Shown in pieces: positions 17,079 through 25,837 of a DNA stretch of 64,000 nt. The first letter of the stretch is position 1. Each line of letters begins with the position of its first letter. The stretch covers positions 186,001-250,000 of the forward strand of contig JBKBNY010000004.1 in assembly GCA_046295175.1 (NCBI GenBank), given 5' to 3'. Under the pieces are notes generated by a model, which saw nothing but the letters and a program-made list of their open reading frames with translations, had not been told where the DNA came from and did not search any database. Position numbers and translations under genes: made by a program. Origin of the DNA: JALOLV01 sp046295175. GTDB lineage: Bacteria > Bacteroidota > Bacteroidia > Cytophagales > Spirosomataceae.

Positions 17079-17083
17079 AGGAG
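17079..17083 (+). promoter_or_regulatory. Ribosome binding site that decides the queD start
   Basis: AGGAG lies eight bases before the ATG at 17092. Shine-Dalgarno sequences are rare in this window, so this one is a useful argument for the start. Confidence 0.6.
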
Positions 17084-17091
17084 CTACAATA

Positions 17092-17499
17092 ATGATTTAC
17101 ATTACACGTCGAGAAAACTTTAACGCAGCACATAGATTATGGAATCCGAAGTGGTCGGCTGAGAGAAATGCAGAGATTTTTGGGCTGTGTTCAAACGTTC
17201 ACGGACACAATTGGGAAATGTTTGTTACCGTCAAAGGCGAAGTCGATGAAGAATACGGATACTTTATGGATTTGAAAGAATTGAGTCAAATCATAAAGAG
17301 AGAAATCAGTACAAAAATCGACCATACCTACCTCAACGAAAATCCATTCATGATGGGCAAAATGCCTTCGACAGAAAATGTCGCTAAACGTGCGTGGGAA
17401 GTTCTTGAACCAATCATCAATGAAAATTACAATGCAACACTGCATTGTATAAAAGTCATCGAAACGCCAAATCACTACGTTGAATATTTTGGCGAATAA
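17092..17499 (+). CDS. queD: 6-carboxytetrahydropterin synthase / 6-pyruvoyl-tetrahydropterin synthase family
   Basis: The 135-residue product carries the family's zinc site: the His in FNAAHRLW and the two His in NVHGHNW, with the catalytic Cys just before (GLCSNVHGH). ETPNHYVEYFGE supplies the C-terminal pterin-binding Glu. In bacteria this fold usually makes 6-carboxytetrahydropterin for queuosine; a tetrahydrobiopterin-type role cannot be excluded. No other queuosine gene is nearby. The start is set by an AGGAG site and a -7 box. lpxB begins 47 bases downstream and may share the transcript. Confidence 0.85.
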   Translation: MIYITRRENFNAAHRLWNPKWSAERNAEIFGLCSNVHGHNWEMFVTVKGEVDEEYGYFMDLKELSQIIKREISTKIDHTYLNENPFMMGKMPSTENVAKRAWEVLEPIINENYNATLHCIKVIETPNHYVEYFGE

Positions 17500-17546
17500 C
17501 CGTAGAACGGGTTTCCAACTCTTTTAATAACTAAGAAAGTAATCCA

Positions 17547-18671
17547 TTGAAATATTTTATCATCGCAGGCGAACGCTCTGGTGATTTGCATGGCTCAAAT
17601 CTTGTAAAAGCTATCAAGTCATCTGATAATCAAGCAATTATCGAGGCTTGGGGTGGCGATGCTATGGAAGCAAATGGGGCTGTAATCAGAAAACATTACC
17701 GAGAATTAGCCTTTATGGGATTTATTGAGGTGGTAAAAAACCTACCAAAAATCTTGGGTTTTATCGGTGAATGTAAAAAACAAATAGAAGCATTTGAACC
17801 AAATGCGGTTGTTTTGATTGATTACGCTGGGTTCAATATGCGGATTGCTAAGTGGGCTAAACAAAAAGGGTACAAAGTCTTTTATTATATTTCGCCAAAA
17901 GTTTGGGCTTGGAATCAAAACAGGGCATTGAAACTCAAAGCAAACGTCGATAAGTTGTATGCAATTTTTCCGTTTGAAGTCGATTTCTTTAAAAAATTTG
18001 ACTACGACGTAGAATATGTCGGGAATCCACTTTACGATGCCATTGCTAATTTCAAACCGAATCAAAATTTTCTCAAAGAAAATAATTTAGAAAATAAAAA
18101 AATTATTGCACTATTACCGGGTAGTCGCAAACAAGAAGTTGAGAATATGCTTGAATTGATGGTTTCAATTAAATCACAATTCACTGATTATCAATTTGTT
18201 ATTGCGGGAGTAAATAATCTCAATAAAGAATTCTACGAAAAATTTACAGAAGCAGATGTATCACTTGTAATCGACCAAACATACGATTTGTTGACTCATT
18301 CAACCGCTGCACTTGTAACTTCTGGTACAGCAACTCTCGAAACCGCCCTGTTTGAAATTCCGCAAGTGGTATGTTATAAAACCAGTAAAATTTCATATTT
18401 TATTGGTAAACTTGTCATAAAAGTACCTTTTATATCGTTAGTTAATTTAGTAGCACAAAAAGAGGTTGTCAAAGAATTAATTCAAGACGAATTAAATTCG
18501 CAAAATCTTGCTACCGAACTGCAAAAAATCACTCTGAATCCTGCTTCAAGAGAAAACCAAATTAAAGAGTATCGTAACATCAAGTCAATTCTCGGCTCAA
18601 TTGGAGCATCCGAAAAAACGGGTCGCAGAATTGTAGAATTTCTAACAAATCAAAAATCAAATGAAAATTAA
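17547..18671 (+). CDS. lpxB: Lipid-A-disaccharide synthase
   Basis: This GT19 enzyme joins UDP-diacylglucosamine and lipid X to form the lipid A disaccharide at the inner membrane. The 374-residue product starts at a TTG with MKYFIIAGERSGDLHG, the classical LpxB N-terminus, and has GFIEVVKNLPKI, KVWAWNQNRA, LLPGSRKQEVENM and the TSGTATLETAL nucleotide-binding segment. The next gene overlaps its end by 11 bases. Together with hldD and the GT9 gene it indicates that the organism makes LPS with a heptose-type core. Confidence 0.95.
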   Translation: MKYFIIAGERSGDLHGSNLVKAIKSSDNQAIIEAWGGDAMEANGAVIRKHYRELAFMGFIEVVKNLPKILGFIGECKKQIEAFEPNAVVLIDYAGFNMRIAKWAKQKGYKVFYYISPKVWAWNQNRALKLKANVDKLYAIFPFEVDFFKKFDYDVEYVGNPLYDAIANFKPNQNFLKENNLENKKIIALLPGSRKQEVENMLELMVSIKSQFTDYQFVIAGVNNLNKEFYEKFTEADVSLVIDQTYDLLTHSTAALVTSGTATLETALFEIPQVVCYKTSKISYFIGKLVIKVPFISLVNLVAQKEVVKELIQDELNSQNLATELQKITLNPASRENQIKEYRNIKSILGSIGASEKTGRRIVEFLTNQKSNEN

Positions 18672-19143
18672 GCAAATTCTGGTATTAACCTTTATTGTCG
18701 CTTTAGGACTATCGTGCAAAGACAAAGAAGATGTTTCGGCAAAAACAAAATTAGAATTATTGGCTGGTACAAATAGCAAAACTTGGAAAGTCTCATCGGC
18801 AATTGCCAAAAGTGGAACGCTTGAATTGAATCTTACCGGTACACAACCAACCTGCCGTATTGACAATACATTAATTTTGTTTGCCAATAAAACCTACGAA
18901 CTCAGAGAAGGAGCAAGTAAATGTGTGGCTTCGGACCCAGACTTATTATTAAAAGCAAATTGGACATTGTCGGCAGATGAAACCAGCCTTACAGTTGACA
19001 AATTAATATTGCTCGGTTTTGAATTCAATCAACCCGTTATCAAAATCACCGAACTTACGGATAATTCACTAAAAGGCGAAACGGTTCTTACTTACAATGG
19101 GCAACAATATACATTGGTTGCTTCATTTGTACCAGCAAACTAA
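18661..19143 (+). CDS. Lipocalin-like lipoprotein of unknown function
   Basis: The 160-residue product has a lipoprotein signal with the Cys at residue 19 (ALGLSC), so it is probably lipid-anchored at the periplasmic face. The rest is a predicted beta-barrel with the KTWKVSSA opening and WTLSADETSLTV, resembling lipocalin-like domains found in many Bacteroidota lipoproteins. It overlaps lpxB by 11 bases and is likely co-transcribed with it. No ligand can be proposed. Confidence 0.75.
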   Translation: MKIKQILVLTFIVALGLSCKDKEDVSAKTKLELLAGTNSKTWKVSSAIAKSGTLELNLTGTQPTCRIDNTLILFANKTYELREGASKCVASDPDLLLKANWTLSADETSLTVDKLILLGFEFNQPVIKITELTDNSLKGETVLTYNGQQYTLVASFVPAN

Positions 19144-19153
19144 GAAGCCTTGT

Positions 19154-19168
19154 TTAGAATAATTCTAA
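19154..19168. promoter_or_regulatory. 7-1-7 palindrome upstream of sufB, Fur/PerR-type box
   Basis: TTAGAAT-A-ATTCTAA is a perfect 7-1-7 inverted repeat, the architecture bound by Fur, PerR and Zur. It is centred about 38 bases before the sufB -7 box. A second small palindrome, TGTTC-T-GAACA (19169-19179), lies directly beside it. Regulation of Fe-S assembly by iron or peroxide would fit, but the regulator is inferred. Confidence 0.5.
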
Positions 19169-19198
19169 TGTTCTGAACAATTACATCTTTTTTGTTGT

Positions 19199-19206
19199 TA
19201 CCTTTG
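19199..19206 (+). promoter_or_regulatory. -7 box of sufB
   Basis: TACCTTTG matches TAnnTTTG exactly, 45 bases before the ATG at 19251. Confidence 0.6.
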
Positions 19207-19250
19207 TAGAAATCTTCTACAAAAAAGACCCAAGATTTTATAAGTAAATT

Positions 19251-20696
19251 ATGAGTAAAGACTTAGAATTATTAGAGGAAATAACATCCTCCGAATACAA
19301 ATACGGCTTCTATTCTGACATCGAGGCCGATGAGATTCCTGCGGGTTTGAACGAAGAAATTGTGAGAATAATTTCGGCAAAGAAAAACGAACCCGAATGG
19401 ATGCTGGAGTGGAGACTAAATGCATTTAGAGTTTGGCAAACGATGTCGGAGCCAACTTGGCAAAATGTAACATATACACCTGTCGATTTTCAGGCAATCA
19501 AATATTATTCTGCACCAAAACAAGCCAAAGAAATTAAGAGCTTGGATGAAATCGACCCAGAATTACGCCGAACATTTGAGCGATTGGGAATTTCTCTCAA
19601 AGAGCAAGAACGTCTATCGGGTGTTGCGGTTGATGCCGTAATTGACTCAGTATCAGTCGCTACGACATTCAAAGAAAAATTAAAAGATTTAGGAATCATC
19701 TTCTGCTCAATGTCTGAAGCGATTCATGAACATCCAGAATTGGTTAAGAAATATTTAGGTTCGGTTGTTCCAGTAAAAGACAACTTCTATTCGGCTCTTA
19801 ACTCTGCTGTTTTCTCAGACGGTTCGTTCTGTTATATACCTACCGGAGTTCGTTGTCCGATGGAACTTTCTACTTACTTCCGTATCAACGCAGCCGGTAC
19901 CGGACAATTTGAAAGAACTTTGATAATTGTTGAAGAAGGTGCTTATGTGAGTTATTTAGAAGGATGTACCGCACCAATGCGTGATGAAAACCAATTGCAC
20001 GCAGCTGTTGTTGAGATTTTTGCTCATGAAAGAGGTGAAGTGAAATATTCGACTGTACAAAACTGGTATCCTGGTGATAAAGATGGTAAAGGTGGAGTTT
20101 TCAATTTCGTTACCAAACGTGGACTTTGCTACGGTGCGAATTCAAAAATTTCATGGACTCAGGTAGAAACTGGTTCGGCTATTACTTGGAAATACCCATC
20201 GGTAATTTTGAGAGGTGATAATGCAATCGGAGAATTTTACTCAGTAGCGGTTACAAATAACAAGCAAGAAGCAGATACTGGTACAAAGATGATTCACATT
20301 GGTAAAAACACCAAAAGTAGAATTGTATCGAAAGGTATCTCGGCTGGCAGAAGTCAAAATTCGTACCGTGGATTAGTAGAAATCACCAAACGTGCAGAAA
20401 ATGCTCGTAACTTCTCGCAGTGTGATTCTCTCCTACTTGGTGATAAATGTGGTGCTCACACATTCCCTTATATCGAAGTGAAAAACTCATCGGCATCTGT
20501 CGAACACGAAGCAACTACTTCAAAAATCGGTGAAGACCAGTTGTTTTACTGTAACCAACGCGGGATTCCTACTGAGCAAGCAGTTGCGTTAATTGTGAAT
20601 GGTTATGCTAAAGAAGTATTAAACCAACTTCCGATGGAATTCGCGGTTGAAGCACAAAAATTATTAGAGATTTCGCTTGAAGGTTCGGTTGGTTAA
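19251..20696 (+). CDS. sufB: Fe-S cluster assembly scaffold SufB
   Basis: This 481-residue protein is the scaffold of the SUF system, which builds Fe-S clusters in the cytoplasm with SufC and SufD. The N-terminal region (EPEWMLEWRLNAFRVW) and the beta-helix core with CSMSEAIHEHPELV, GSFCYIPTGVRCPMELSTYFRIN, EGCTAPMRDENQLHAAVVE and the C-terminal CGAHTFPYIEVKNSSASVEHEATTSKI (Cys and His for cluster binding) are clear. sufC, sufD and sufS do not follow; the next gene converges from the other strand and its stop codon directly touches that of sufB. A 7-1-7 palindrome precedes the promoter. Confidence 0.97.
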   Translation: MSKDLELLEEITSSEYKYGFYSDIEADEIPAGLNEEIVRIISAKKNEPEWMLEWRLNAFRVWQTMSEPTWQNVTYTPVDFQAIKYYSAPKQAKEIKSLDEIDPELRRTFERLGISLKEQERLSGVAVDAVIDSVSVATTFKEKLKDLGIIFCSMSEAIHEHPELVKKYLGSVVPVKDNFYSALNSAVFSDGSFCYIPTGVRCPMELSTYFRINAAGTGQFERTLIIVEEGAYVSYLEGCTAPMRDENQLHAAVVEIFAHERGEVKYSTVQNWYPGDKDGKGGVFNFVTKRGLCYGANSKISWTQVETGSAITWKYPSVILRGDNAIGEFYSVAVTNNKQEADTGTKMIHIGKNTKSRIVSKGISAGRSQNSYRGLVEITKRAENARNFSQCDSLLLGDKCGAHTFPYIEVKNSSASVEHEATTSKIGEDQLFYCNQRGIPTEQAVALIVNGYAKEVLNQLPMEFAVEAQKLLEISLEGSVG

Positions 20697-21554
20697 TCAG
20701 AATCTATCAAAAAATACATCAATTTGCTCGGCTATAAATCTAAATGGTCGAGCAATTGTTTTTTGTAGTGTATTGTCTTTGGGGAGCGGCAACCCAAATT
20801 GGTTTGGTGAATCGAGATTTTTGTACTTAGTTAATTGACTGTCGAATTCACTTGGGTATTTCTGATGCGTAAAATTGTAAGAAATAACTTCTTTTCGCTC
20901 AACTTTTGTACTTTGATTTACAACTCTCTCCAAATTATTCCATTTGCCAATATTTAAACCATCAATTTTCAAAATCTTTACTCCATCGAACAAAGTAGGA
21001 GCTAATTCTAACCACAATTGGTCTTGGTTCATTCCCTTACATAAATCTCGGTATCCTTTTGTAGATGTATTAGTATGCCACCAATCAACAAATTTTTGGG
21101 ATTCCTCCGAGTTATTTACCCCAATAAATCCGGCATGAAAAATACCAGAATTTAATATCTGCTTTTCGTCAGGATGGACACTTGAATGCAAAATTTGAGG
21201 GGTAATCAAAATATTATGGGTTTCAAATTCGGCAACAATTGAATCTAAAGATTGAAAAATAACCGATTGACAATCGAAATAGATGTACTTCTCTGAATAA
21301 TTATTTTCAATCAAATATTTGAATAAAAATGTTTTGCAAGCGGAAAGCAGCTCAATTTCATCAAATTTTAATATTAATTCATTAAAATTTGGAATTAGTT
21401 GAGGGAGTTCTATAAGTTTATATTTGGTGTCAATTTTCACATTTCCGCATAATCCAATTAAAAATTCAGTTTTAGGATTTGAACTCAATAATGAATCACC
21501 CAAAACATGGGCATTTGATAATTGAGAAGGATGACAAACTGTGAAAACTAACAT
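20697..21554 (-). CDS. Glycosyltransferase-like protein lacking the DxD motif
   Basis: This 285-residue protein is a shorter paralogue of the product of 22575-23555: both start with a Rossmann-like strand (VFTVCHPSQLSNAHVLGDSLLSSNP versus AFTLCSVNYFAQAFTLGKSLQESNP), and both have the FHAGFIGV/YNLGFIAT, FVDWW/FVKWW and DLCKGM/DLCNGL blocks. The metal-binding motif that reads YFDPDIIVF in the paralogue is YFDCQSVIF here, so the second Asp is gone. It may be inactive, metal-independent or regulatory. It is the last of six tightly packed genes of the glycosyltransferase operon and ends at the sufB stop codon. Confidence 0.65.
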   Translation of the reverse strand: MLVFTVCHPSQLSNAHVLGDSLLSSNPKTEFLIGLCGNVKIDTKYKLIELPQLIPNFNELILKFDEIELLSACKTFLFKYLIENNYSEKYIYFDCQSVIFQSLDSIVAEFETHNILITPQILHSSVHPDEKQILNSGIFHAGFIGVNNSEESQKFVDWWHTNTSTKGYRDLCKGMNQDQLWLELAPTLFDGVKILKIDGLNIGKWNNLERVVNQSTKVERKEVISYNFTHQKYPSEFDSQLTKYKNLDSPNQFGLPLPKDNTLQKTIARPFRFIAEQIDVFFDRF

Positions 21555-21559
21555 ATAAA

Positions 21560-22570
21560 TTATTCGATAACTGTTTTAATAACTTCAATAACATTCTCTA
21601 CTTCAATATCGGCACTTGGCCCGTCTGTGTTTCTTACAATAATTGCATTTTTACCAGATTTATAACCTCCCGAATATGGAACATGATTGGTAAAATCAGC
21701 TAATTTACCAATCATAATAATGCCGAATGTACCAACCGCATTGGCTAAATGTGCAGGACCAGAGTCAACTCCAATATAAAGTTTAGCACGAGAAATAACA
21801 TCTGCGTTTTCGAGCAATGACAACTTTGATGATAAGTCAATAAATCGGTCAGATTTAATTCTCAAATCACTTGAAAGACCGATTTCAATAACCGAAAATT
21901 CAGTATTCTCAAGAATCCAATTGACCAATTTAGTCCACTTAGACGTATCCCAATTCCTGCTATTTTGTGCTGATTGGCAATGAACAACGATAAACTTTTG
22001 GGGTAAATTTAATGCATCAACCTTTGCTCTTTCAGTACCTTTGGGGTATAATCTTGGGGTAACATCTACAGTTTTGAAACCGGCAATTTTTTGTTGAACT
22101 GTCAGTAAATTACCATGATTGTAATAATTATGAATAGTAATATTTTTAGAATCAGCAACAGGATTTTGTACCCAAATGTCGCAAATCTCACAGCGGCTAT
22201 TGTTACGAAATTGTAAGTTGTAAACAACATCGAAGCTATGATTATTGATGAGTTTTAATCTCTGATTTGCACAAAATTCATCAATCACGTAATCAACATT
22301 CGGGTTATTTTCGAGTAAATCACGAAAAGCAGGCTTGACAATCCAGAAGATTATGGCATCGGGATGCATCTGACGAACTTGCCTACTTAGTGGCTCACTT
22401 GCTACAATATCGCCAAATTGTTGGGTTAGAATTATTAAAACACTCTCTTTTTTAGATGGTTTTATAAATTTTAGCCATCTCACCCAAAAATGCACCCTTA
22501 GAAAAGCAAGGTACACTTTCAGAATATGAGTATATTTTTTGTATCTATGTTTCCAAAGGGATATATTCAT
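21560..22570 (-). CDS. Glycosyltransferase family 9 (heptosyltransferase-like)
   Basis: The 336-residue product has the GT9 layout: ILTQQFGDIVASEPLSRQVRQMHP in the N-terminal domain, where heptosyltransferases bind the acceptor, and VVHCQSAQNSRNWDTSKW and YIGVDSGPAHLANAVGT in the ADP-sugar-binding half. An upstream ATG at 22606 would overlap the previous gene by 32 bases; the ATG at 22570 leaves a 4-base gap and is preferred. The N-terminal basic stretch suggests peripheral attachment to the inner membrane. It likely adds a heptose or similar sugar to LPS core or a surface polysaccharide. Confidence 0.85.
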   Translation of the reverse strand: MNISLWKHRYKKYTHILKVYLAFLRVHFWVRWLKFIKPSKKESVLIILTQQFGDIVASEPLSRQVRQMHPDAIIFWIVKPAFRDLLENNPNVDYVIDEFCANQRLKLINNHSFDVVYNLQFRNNSRCEICDIWVQNPVADSKNITIHNYYNHGNLLTVQQKIAGFKTVDVTPRLYPKGTERAKVDALNLPQKFIVVHCQSAQNSRNWDTSKWTKLVNWILENTEFSVIEIGLSSDLRIKSDRFIDLSSKLSLLENADVISRAKLYIGVDSGPAHLANAVGTFGIIMIGKLADFTNHVPYSGGYKSGKNAIIVRNTDGPSADIEVENVIEVIKTVIE

Positions 22571-22574
22571 AAGC

Positions 22575-23555
22575 CTAAGATTCAATCCAATTAGCAATTT
22601 TTTCAAAAGGTAATTTCAAATACTTACGAACCCTTACAAATCTTTTTACTTTTGGAGGCTTTACATAATCACACTTGAAATCTTGCCAATATTTTTGACT
22701 ATTATTTAATAAACTCTCTTTGTACAAATCAAAGATTTGTACAATATCGGGTCGCTCTGAGAAATTGATTCTATTTTGGTATTTCGAGACAACATCTGGT
22801 TTAAATGGAGAATATCCGCTATAATGAAAAAATCGAATTGGAAACTCATTATTTATCAGCCATGTATTTCCTTTTTTTGAAATAAATCTCTCATGCAAAT
22901 TCCAATACGCAACATTATAACCTAAATACTTATTAATCATTACTCCCTCAAAAAGGGCGGGGGCAAATTCTACCCAATGTTGGTCGGTAAATAGGCCATT
23001 ACAAAGGTCTATATAGGCCCCATCGCTCAATTTATCCATCCACCACTTTACAAATTTCAGGGTTTCATCCGACCTACTCGTTGCAATAAATCCTAAATTA
23101 TAGACACCGGTATTTACTACATCTTCTTCATTTTGCCATTTATCATCATTGTAAGGAGTCGTAATGTGGGGAGTAAGTACGAGATTGTACTTTTCTAAGT
23201 CTGTTAAGAGTTCTGTTAATGGTTGAAAAACAATAATATCGGGGTCAAAATAGATAACATTTTTGGCTGTTGGATATTTCTCATAAAGAAATTTTATGTA
23301 GTATGGTTTTACTGCGGTATTAAGTTCTGTAATATCGTATCTATTGCATAATTCCGTAAAATCTTGAATTTCGATTTTATCAACTTCTAATAATTCAAAA
23401 TCGGGGATTAACGATAGGTCAATCGTTTTGGTAGATAATTTATCGACCAGTCCAATAATATATTTAATGTCAGGATTTGACTCTTGAAGTGATTTCCCAA
23501 GTGTGAAAGCTTGTGCAAAATAATTGACCGAACAAAGCGTAAAAGCAATAGTCAT
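22575..23555 (-). CDS. Putative glycosyltransferase (GT-A type, DxD present)
   Basis: This 326-residue protein has a GT-A-like beginning, a clear DPD motif in KNVIYFDPDIIVFQPL (about residues 96-111), and conserved GFIAT, WW and WVEFAPALFEGVMINK segments. The arrangement resembles GT8-type enzymes, although I cannot assign the family with certainty. It is the intact paralogue of the 20697-21554 product and is placed two genes upstream of it in the same operon. The C-terminal end is rich in Lys/Arg with an amphipathic helix (FVRVRKYLKLPFEKIANWI), which could attach it to the membrane. Confidence 0.7.
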   Translation of the reverse strand: MTIAFTLCSVNYFAQAFTLGKSLQESNPDIKYIIGLVDKLSTKTIDLSLIPDFELLEVDKIEIQDFTELCNRYDITELNTAVKPYYIKFLYEKYPTAKNVIYFDPDIIVFQPLTELLTDLEKYNLVLTPHITTPYNDDKWQNEEDVVNTGVYNLGFIATSRSDETLKFVKWWMDKLSDGAYIDLCNGLFTDQHWVEFAPALFEGVMINKYLGYNVAYWNLHERFISKKGNTWLINNEFPIRFFHYSGYSPFKPDVVSKYQNRINFSERPDIVQIFDLYKESLLNNSQKYWQDFKCDYVKPPKVKRFVRVRKYLKLPFEKIANWIES

Positions 23556-23564
23556 TTAGAATGA

Positions 23565-24734
23565 TTAAGAGAGGAATATTGACAAAACATCCTCGATTTT
23601 TGAAATTGAGGATACAAAATTATAATTTTTTAGGACTTTTTGCTTGGCTTGTGTTCCAATTTCTTTTCTCAGTAGTTCATTTTGAGCCAGCTTTTTGATT
23701 GTTGTTGCAAAACTTTGTGTATCTAAATATTCAACAACAAAGCCTGCATCCTGCTCAACAAATTCGGTACAACCACCTGAATTATCGAAACCTACAATTG
23801 GTTTTTCAGCCAAAGCCGCTTCGAGCATCACTAACGGGAAAGGGTCTTCACGTGAGGTTAAGGCAAAAATATCTGATGATTTGATGATTTCAACGGCATC
23901 GGGTGTTGGCTCAATCAAATGAATTTTTGAAGAAACACCCATTTTTTGAATGTCGTATTGCAACATTTCATATAATTCGCCATCGTGTTTAATACCCACC
24001 CAAACAAAATGAATATCGGTATCTTTCACAAAATTCGCAACCTGTATGAATAAATCGGAGCCTTTTCGCCATTCTGCATTTCCGCAACTCACAACTAAAC
24101 ATTTATCCTTAGGTAAATTATATTTCTGTCTGATTTTGGCATTGTGAGCAGCTTCGATTCTTTGAAGAACTACCTCATTTTCGATAAATGAATGAATAGT
24201 AGTCAGTTTTTCACTTTGAATGTTATGATTTTGTTGCAGGTTTTTTCCAACAGCATCGGCACAAGCAATAATAACAGCAGAATTATCAAAAAGAGTTTTT
24301 CTATCAGCCTCAGAAGAATACATCTGAATCGAAAATTCTAACTCATGTATATGCGTTACAATTGGTATTTGCAAAAAGAGTAATTCACTTATCGCAGGTG
24401 AAGACGCAATAGTATTGGCATAAATGAGTGCAAAACCTTCTTTTTTAAGTTCTTCTACAAATGTATCGTGGTCTTTATCTTTACTCCAATTGAATTTTCT
24501 TTTAATGCGTTCTCTTAGGCTAAAATTTGAGATTTTCTTTCTTGGAAAACGAATCACATTTGCCACTTTTTTGAATTCTTCTTCCAAAACTCCACCGTCA
24601 AGCAACAAAACCGAATTTTGCATACCTTTCGCATGAAAATACTGCACGAAATTTAGAAGCATCAATTGAGCCCCTGCCCTATTGGCATCGTGACTTATGA
24701 ATAATATTTTTTTTGAAAGGTTAATTGACTTCAT
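23565..24734 (-). CDS. Glycosyltransferase, GT4 family
   Basis: This 389-residue GT-B enzyme has the N-terminal ISHDANRAGAQLMLLNF glycine/acceptor segment and the C-terminal nucleotide-sugar site with the EX7E-type motif in SREDPFPLVMLEAALAEKPIVGF. It transfers a sugar from an NDP donor in the cytoplasm. Its start overlaps the preceding gene's end by 4 bases (ATGA), so the pair is translationally coupled. It is a diverged paralogue of the 24731-25837 product, with the same EDPFPLVM block. Confidence 0.88.
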   Translation of the reverse strand: MKSINLSKKILFISHDANRAGAQLMLLNFVQYFHAKGMQNSVLLLDGGVLEEEFKKVANVIRFPRKKISNFSLRERIKRKFNWSKDKDHDTFVEELKKEGFALIYANTIASSPAISELLFLQIPIVTHIHELEFSIQMYSSEADRKTLFDNSAVIIACADAVGKNLQQNHNIQSEKLTTIHSFIENEVVLQRIEAAHNAKIRQKYNLPKDKCLVVSCGNAEWRKGSDLFIQVANFVKDTDIHFVWVGIKHDGELYEMLQYDIQKMGVSSKIHLIEPTPDAVEIIKSSDIFALTSREDPFPLVMLEAALAEKPIVGFDNSGGCTEFVEQDAGFVVEYLDTQSFATTIKKLAQNELLRKEIGTQAKQKVLKNYNFVSSISKIEDVLSIFLS

Positions 24735-25837
24735 TTTAGGTTAAGATTTGAAAAAAGTTGCTCCCATTTGCCTATCTGGTTTTTAACATCAAATTCTAAA
24801 GCTCTATTACGCAAAATTTCTTTATCAATTTTCACTTTTCCCATTTCAACTTCAATCATCGCATCACCCAAATCTTTTGGATTAAAACTATCAACCACTT
24901 TACCCATTCCATCCAAAACAAATTCGGCAATTCCACCCGAGTTGAACCCAACAATTGGTTTTTGTAGGTATGCCGCCTCAATCATCACCAACGGAAAAGG
25001 GTCTTCACGGGCTGTCAAAACAAATCCATCAGCAATATTGAAAAAGTCATAATAATCTGAGGAATGGCTGCCAAGATAAATAAAATTAAGGTTTTCGAGT
25101 TGTACTCTTTGTTCTATATAGTAATTCAAACCTGCGTCTTTTTTACTTCCAAGCCAAACAAAATAGCTATTTTTAGGCATATTTACGAGCAAATCCGGAA
25201 TCAAATCATAACCTTTTCTTAGATTCATCGAGCCCGACATTAGCCAGACAAAAGAGTTTTCAGGAATGTTGTATTTACGCCTCATAACCTCTCTATTTTG
25301 TCCAATTTTAATCTGATTTGTATCTATGTATTCATGTAGAAGTATGGTATTTTTGAAGCCCATTTGATTGATTCTTTTCTGAACAATCGAAGAACAACAA
25401 ATTATAAATGTTGCATTTTGAAGTTGAGTTCTAAATGGTTCTTCACGAAGTTCATCATAAATAGTAATCAATTCATGCACATGAAGAAAATATTTGACAT
25501 TTAAAGTAATTGCTAATTGTACAATATCAGGTGACATCATCGTATTTAAGTACCAAAAATTAGGATTTACTGATTGATGGATTCGCTTAATTTTAGAAAT
25601 TTCTGGTGTATGTTTGAATAATTTATAATATATTCCTTCATAAATTTTATATAAAAAACCTTTACGAGTTTTATTGATAAATGTCTGATTTGCAGGCGAA
25701 TCTTTTGCGAAAAGTTCTCCATTTTGGCGGGAATAAATGATGGTTTCGATATTACCTTTGATATATTTTATCAAATACCAAAGCATCATTTCAGAACCAG
25801 TACGTCCGCCGGTAGGAGTAATAAAAAGAATTTTCAT
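24731..25837 (-). CDS. Glycosyltransferase, GT4 family
   Basis: This 368-residue GT-B enzyme starts with ITPTGGRTGSEMMLWYLIKY and carries AREDPFPLVMIEAAYLQKPIVGF as the donor-binding EX7E motif. The SGSMNLRKGYDLIPDLL and FVWLGS strands fit the family. It overlaps the upstream GT2 gene by one base and the downstream GT4 gene by four, so translation is probably coupled along the operon. The sugar specificity cannot be read. Confidence 0.88.
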   Translation of the reverse strand: MKILFITPTGGRTGSEMMLWYLIKYIKGNIETIIYSRQNGELFAKDSPANQTFINKTRKGFLYKIYEGIYYKLFKHTPEISKIKRIHQSVNPNFWYLNTMMSPDIVQLAITLNVKYFLHVHELITIYDELREEPFRTQLQNATFIICCSSIVQKRINQMGFKNTILLHEYIDTNQIKIGQNREVMRRKYNIPENSFVWLMSGSMNLRKGYDLIPDLLVNMPKNSYFVWLGSKKDAGLNYYIEQRVQLENLNFIYLGSHSSDYYDFFNIADGFVLTAREDPFPLVMIEAAYLQKPIVGFNSGGIAEFVLDGMGKVVDSFNPKDLGDAMIEVEMGKVKIDKEILRNRALEFDVKNQIGKWEQLFSNLNLK

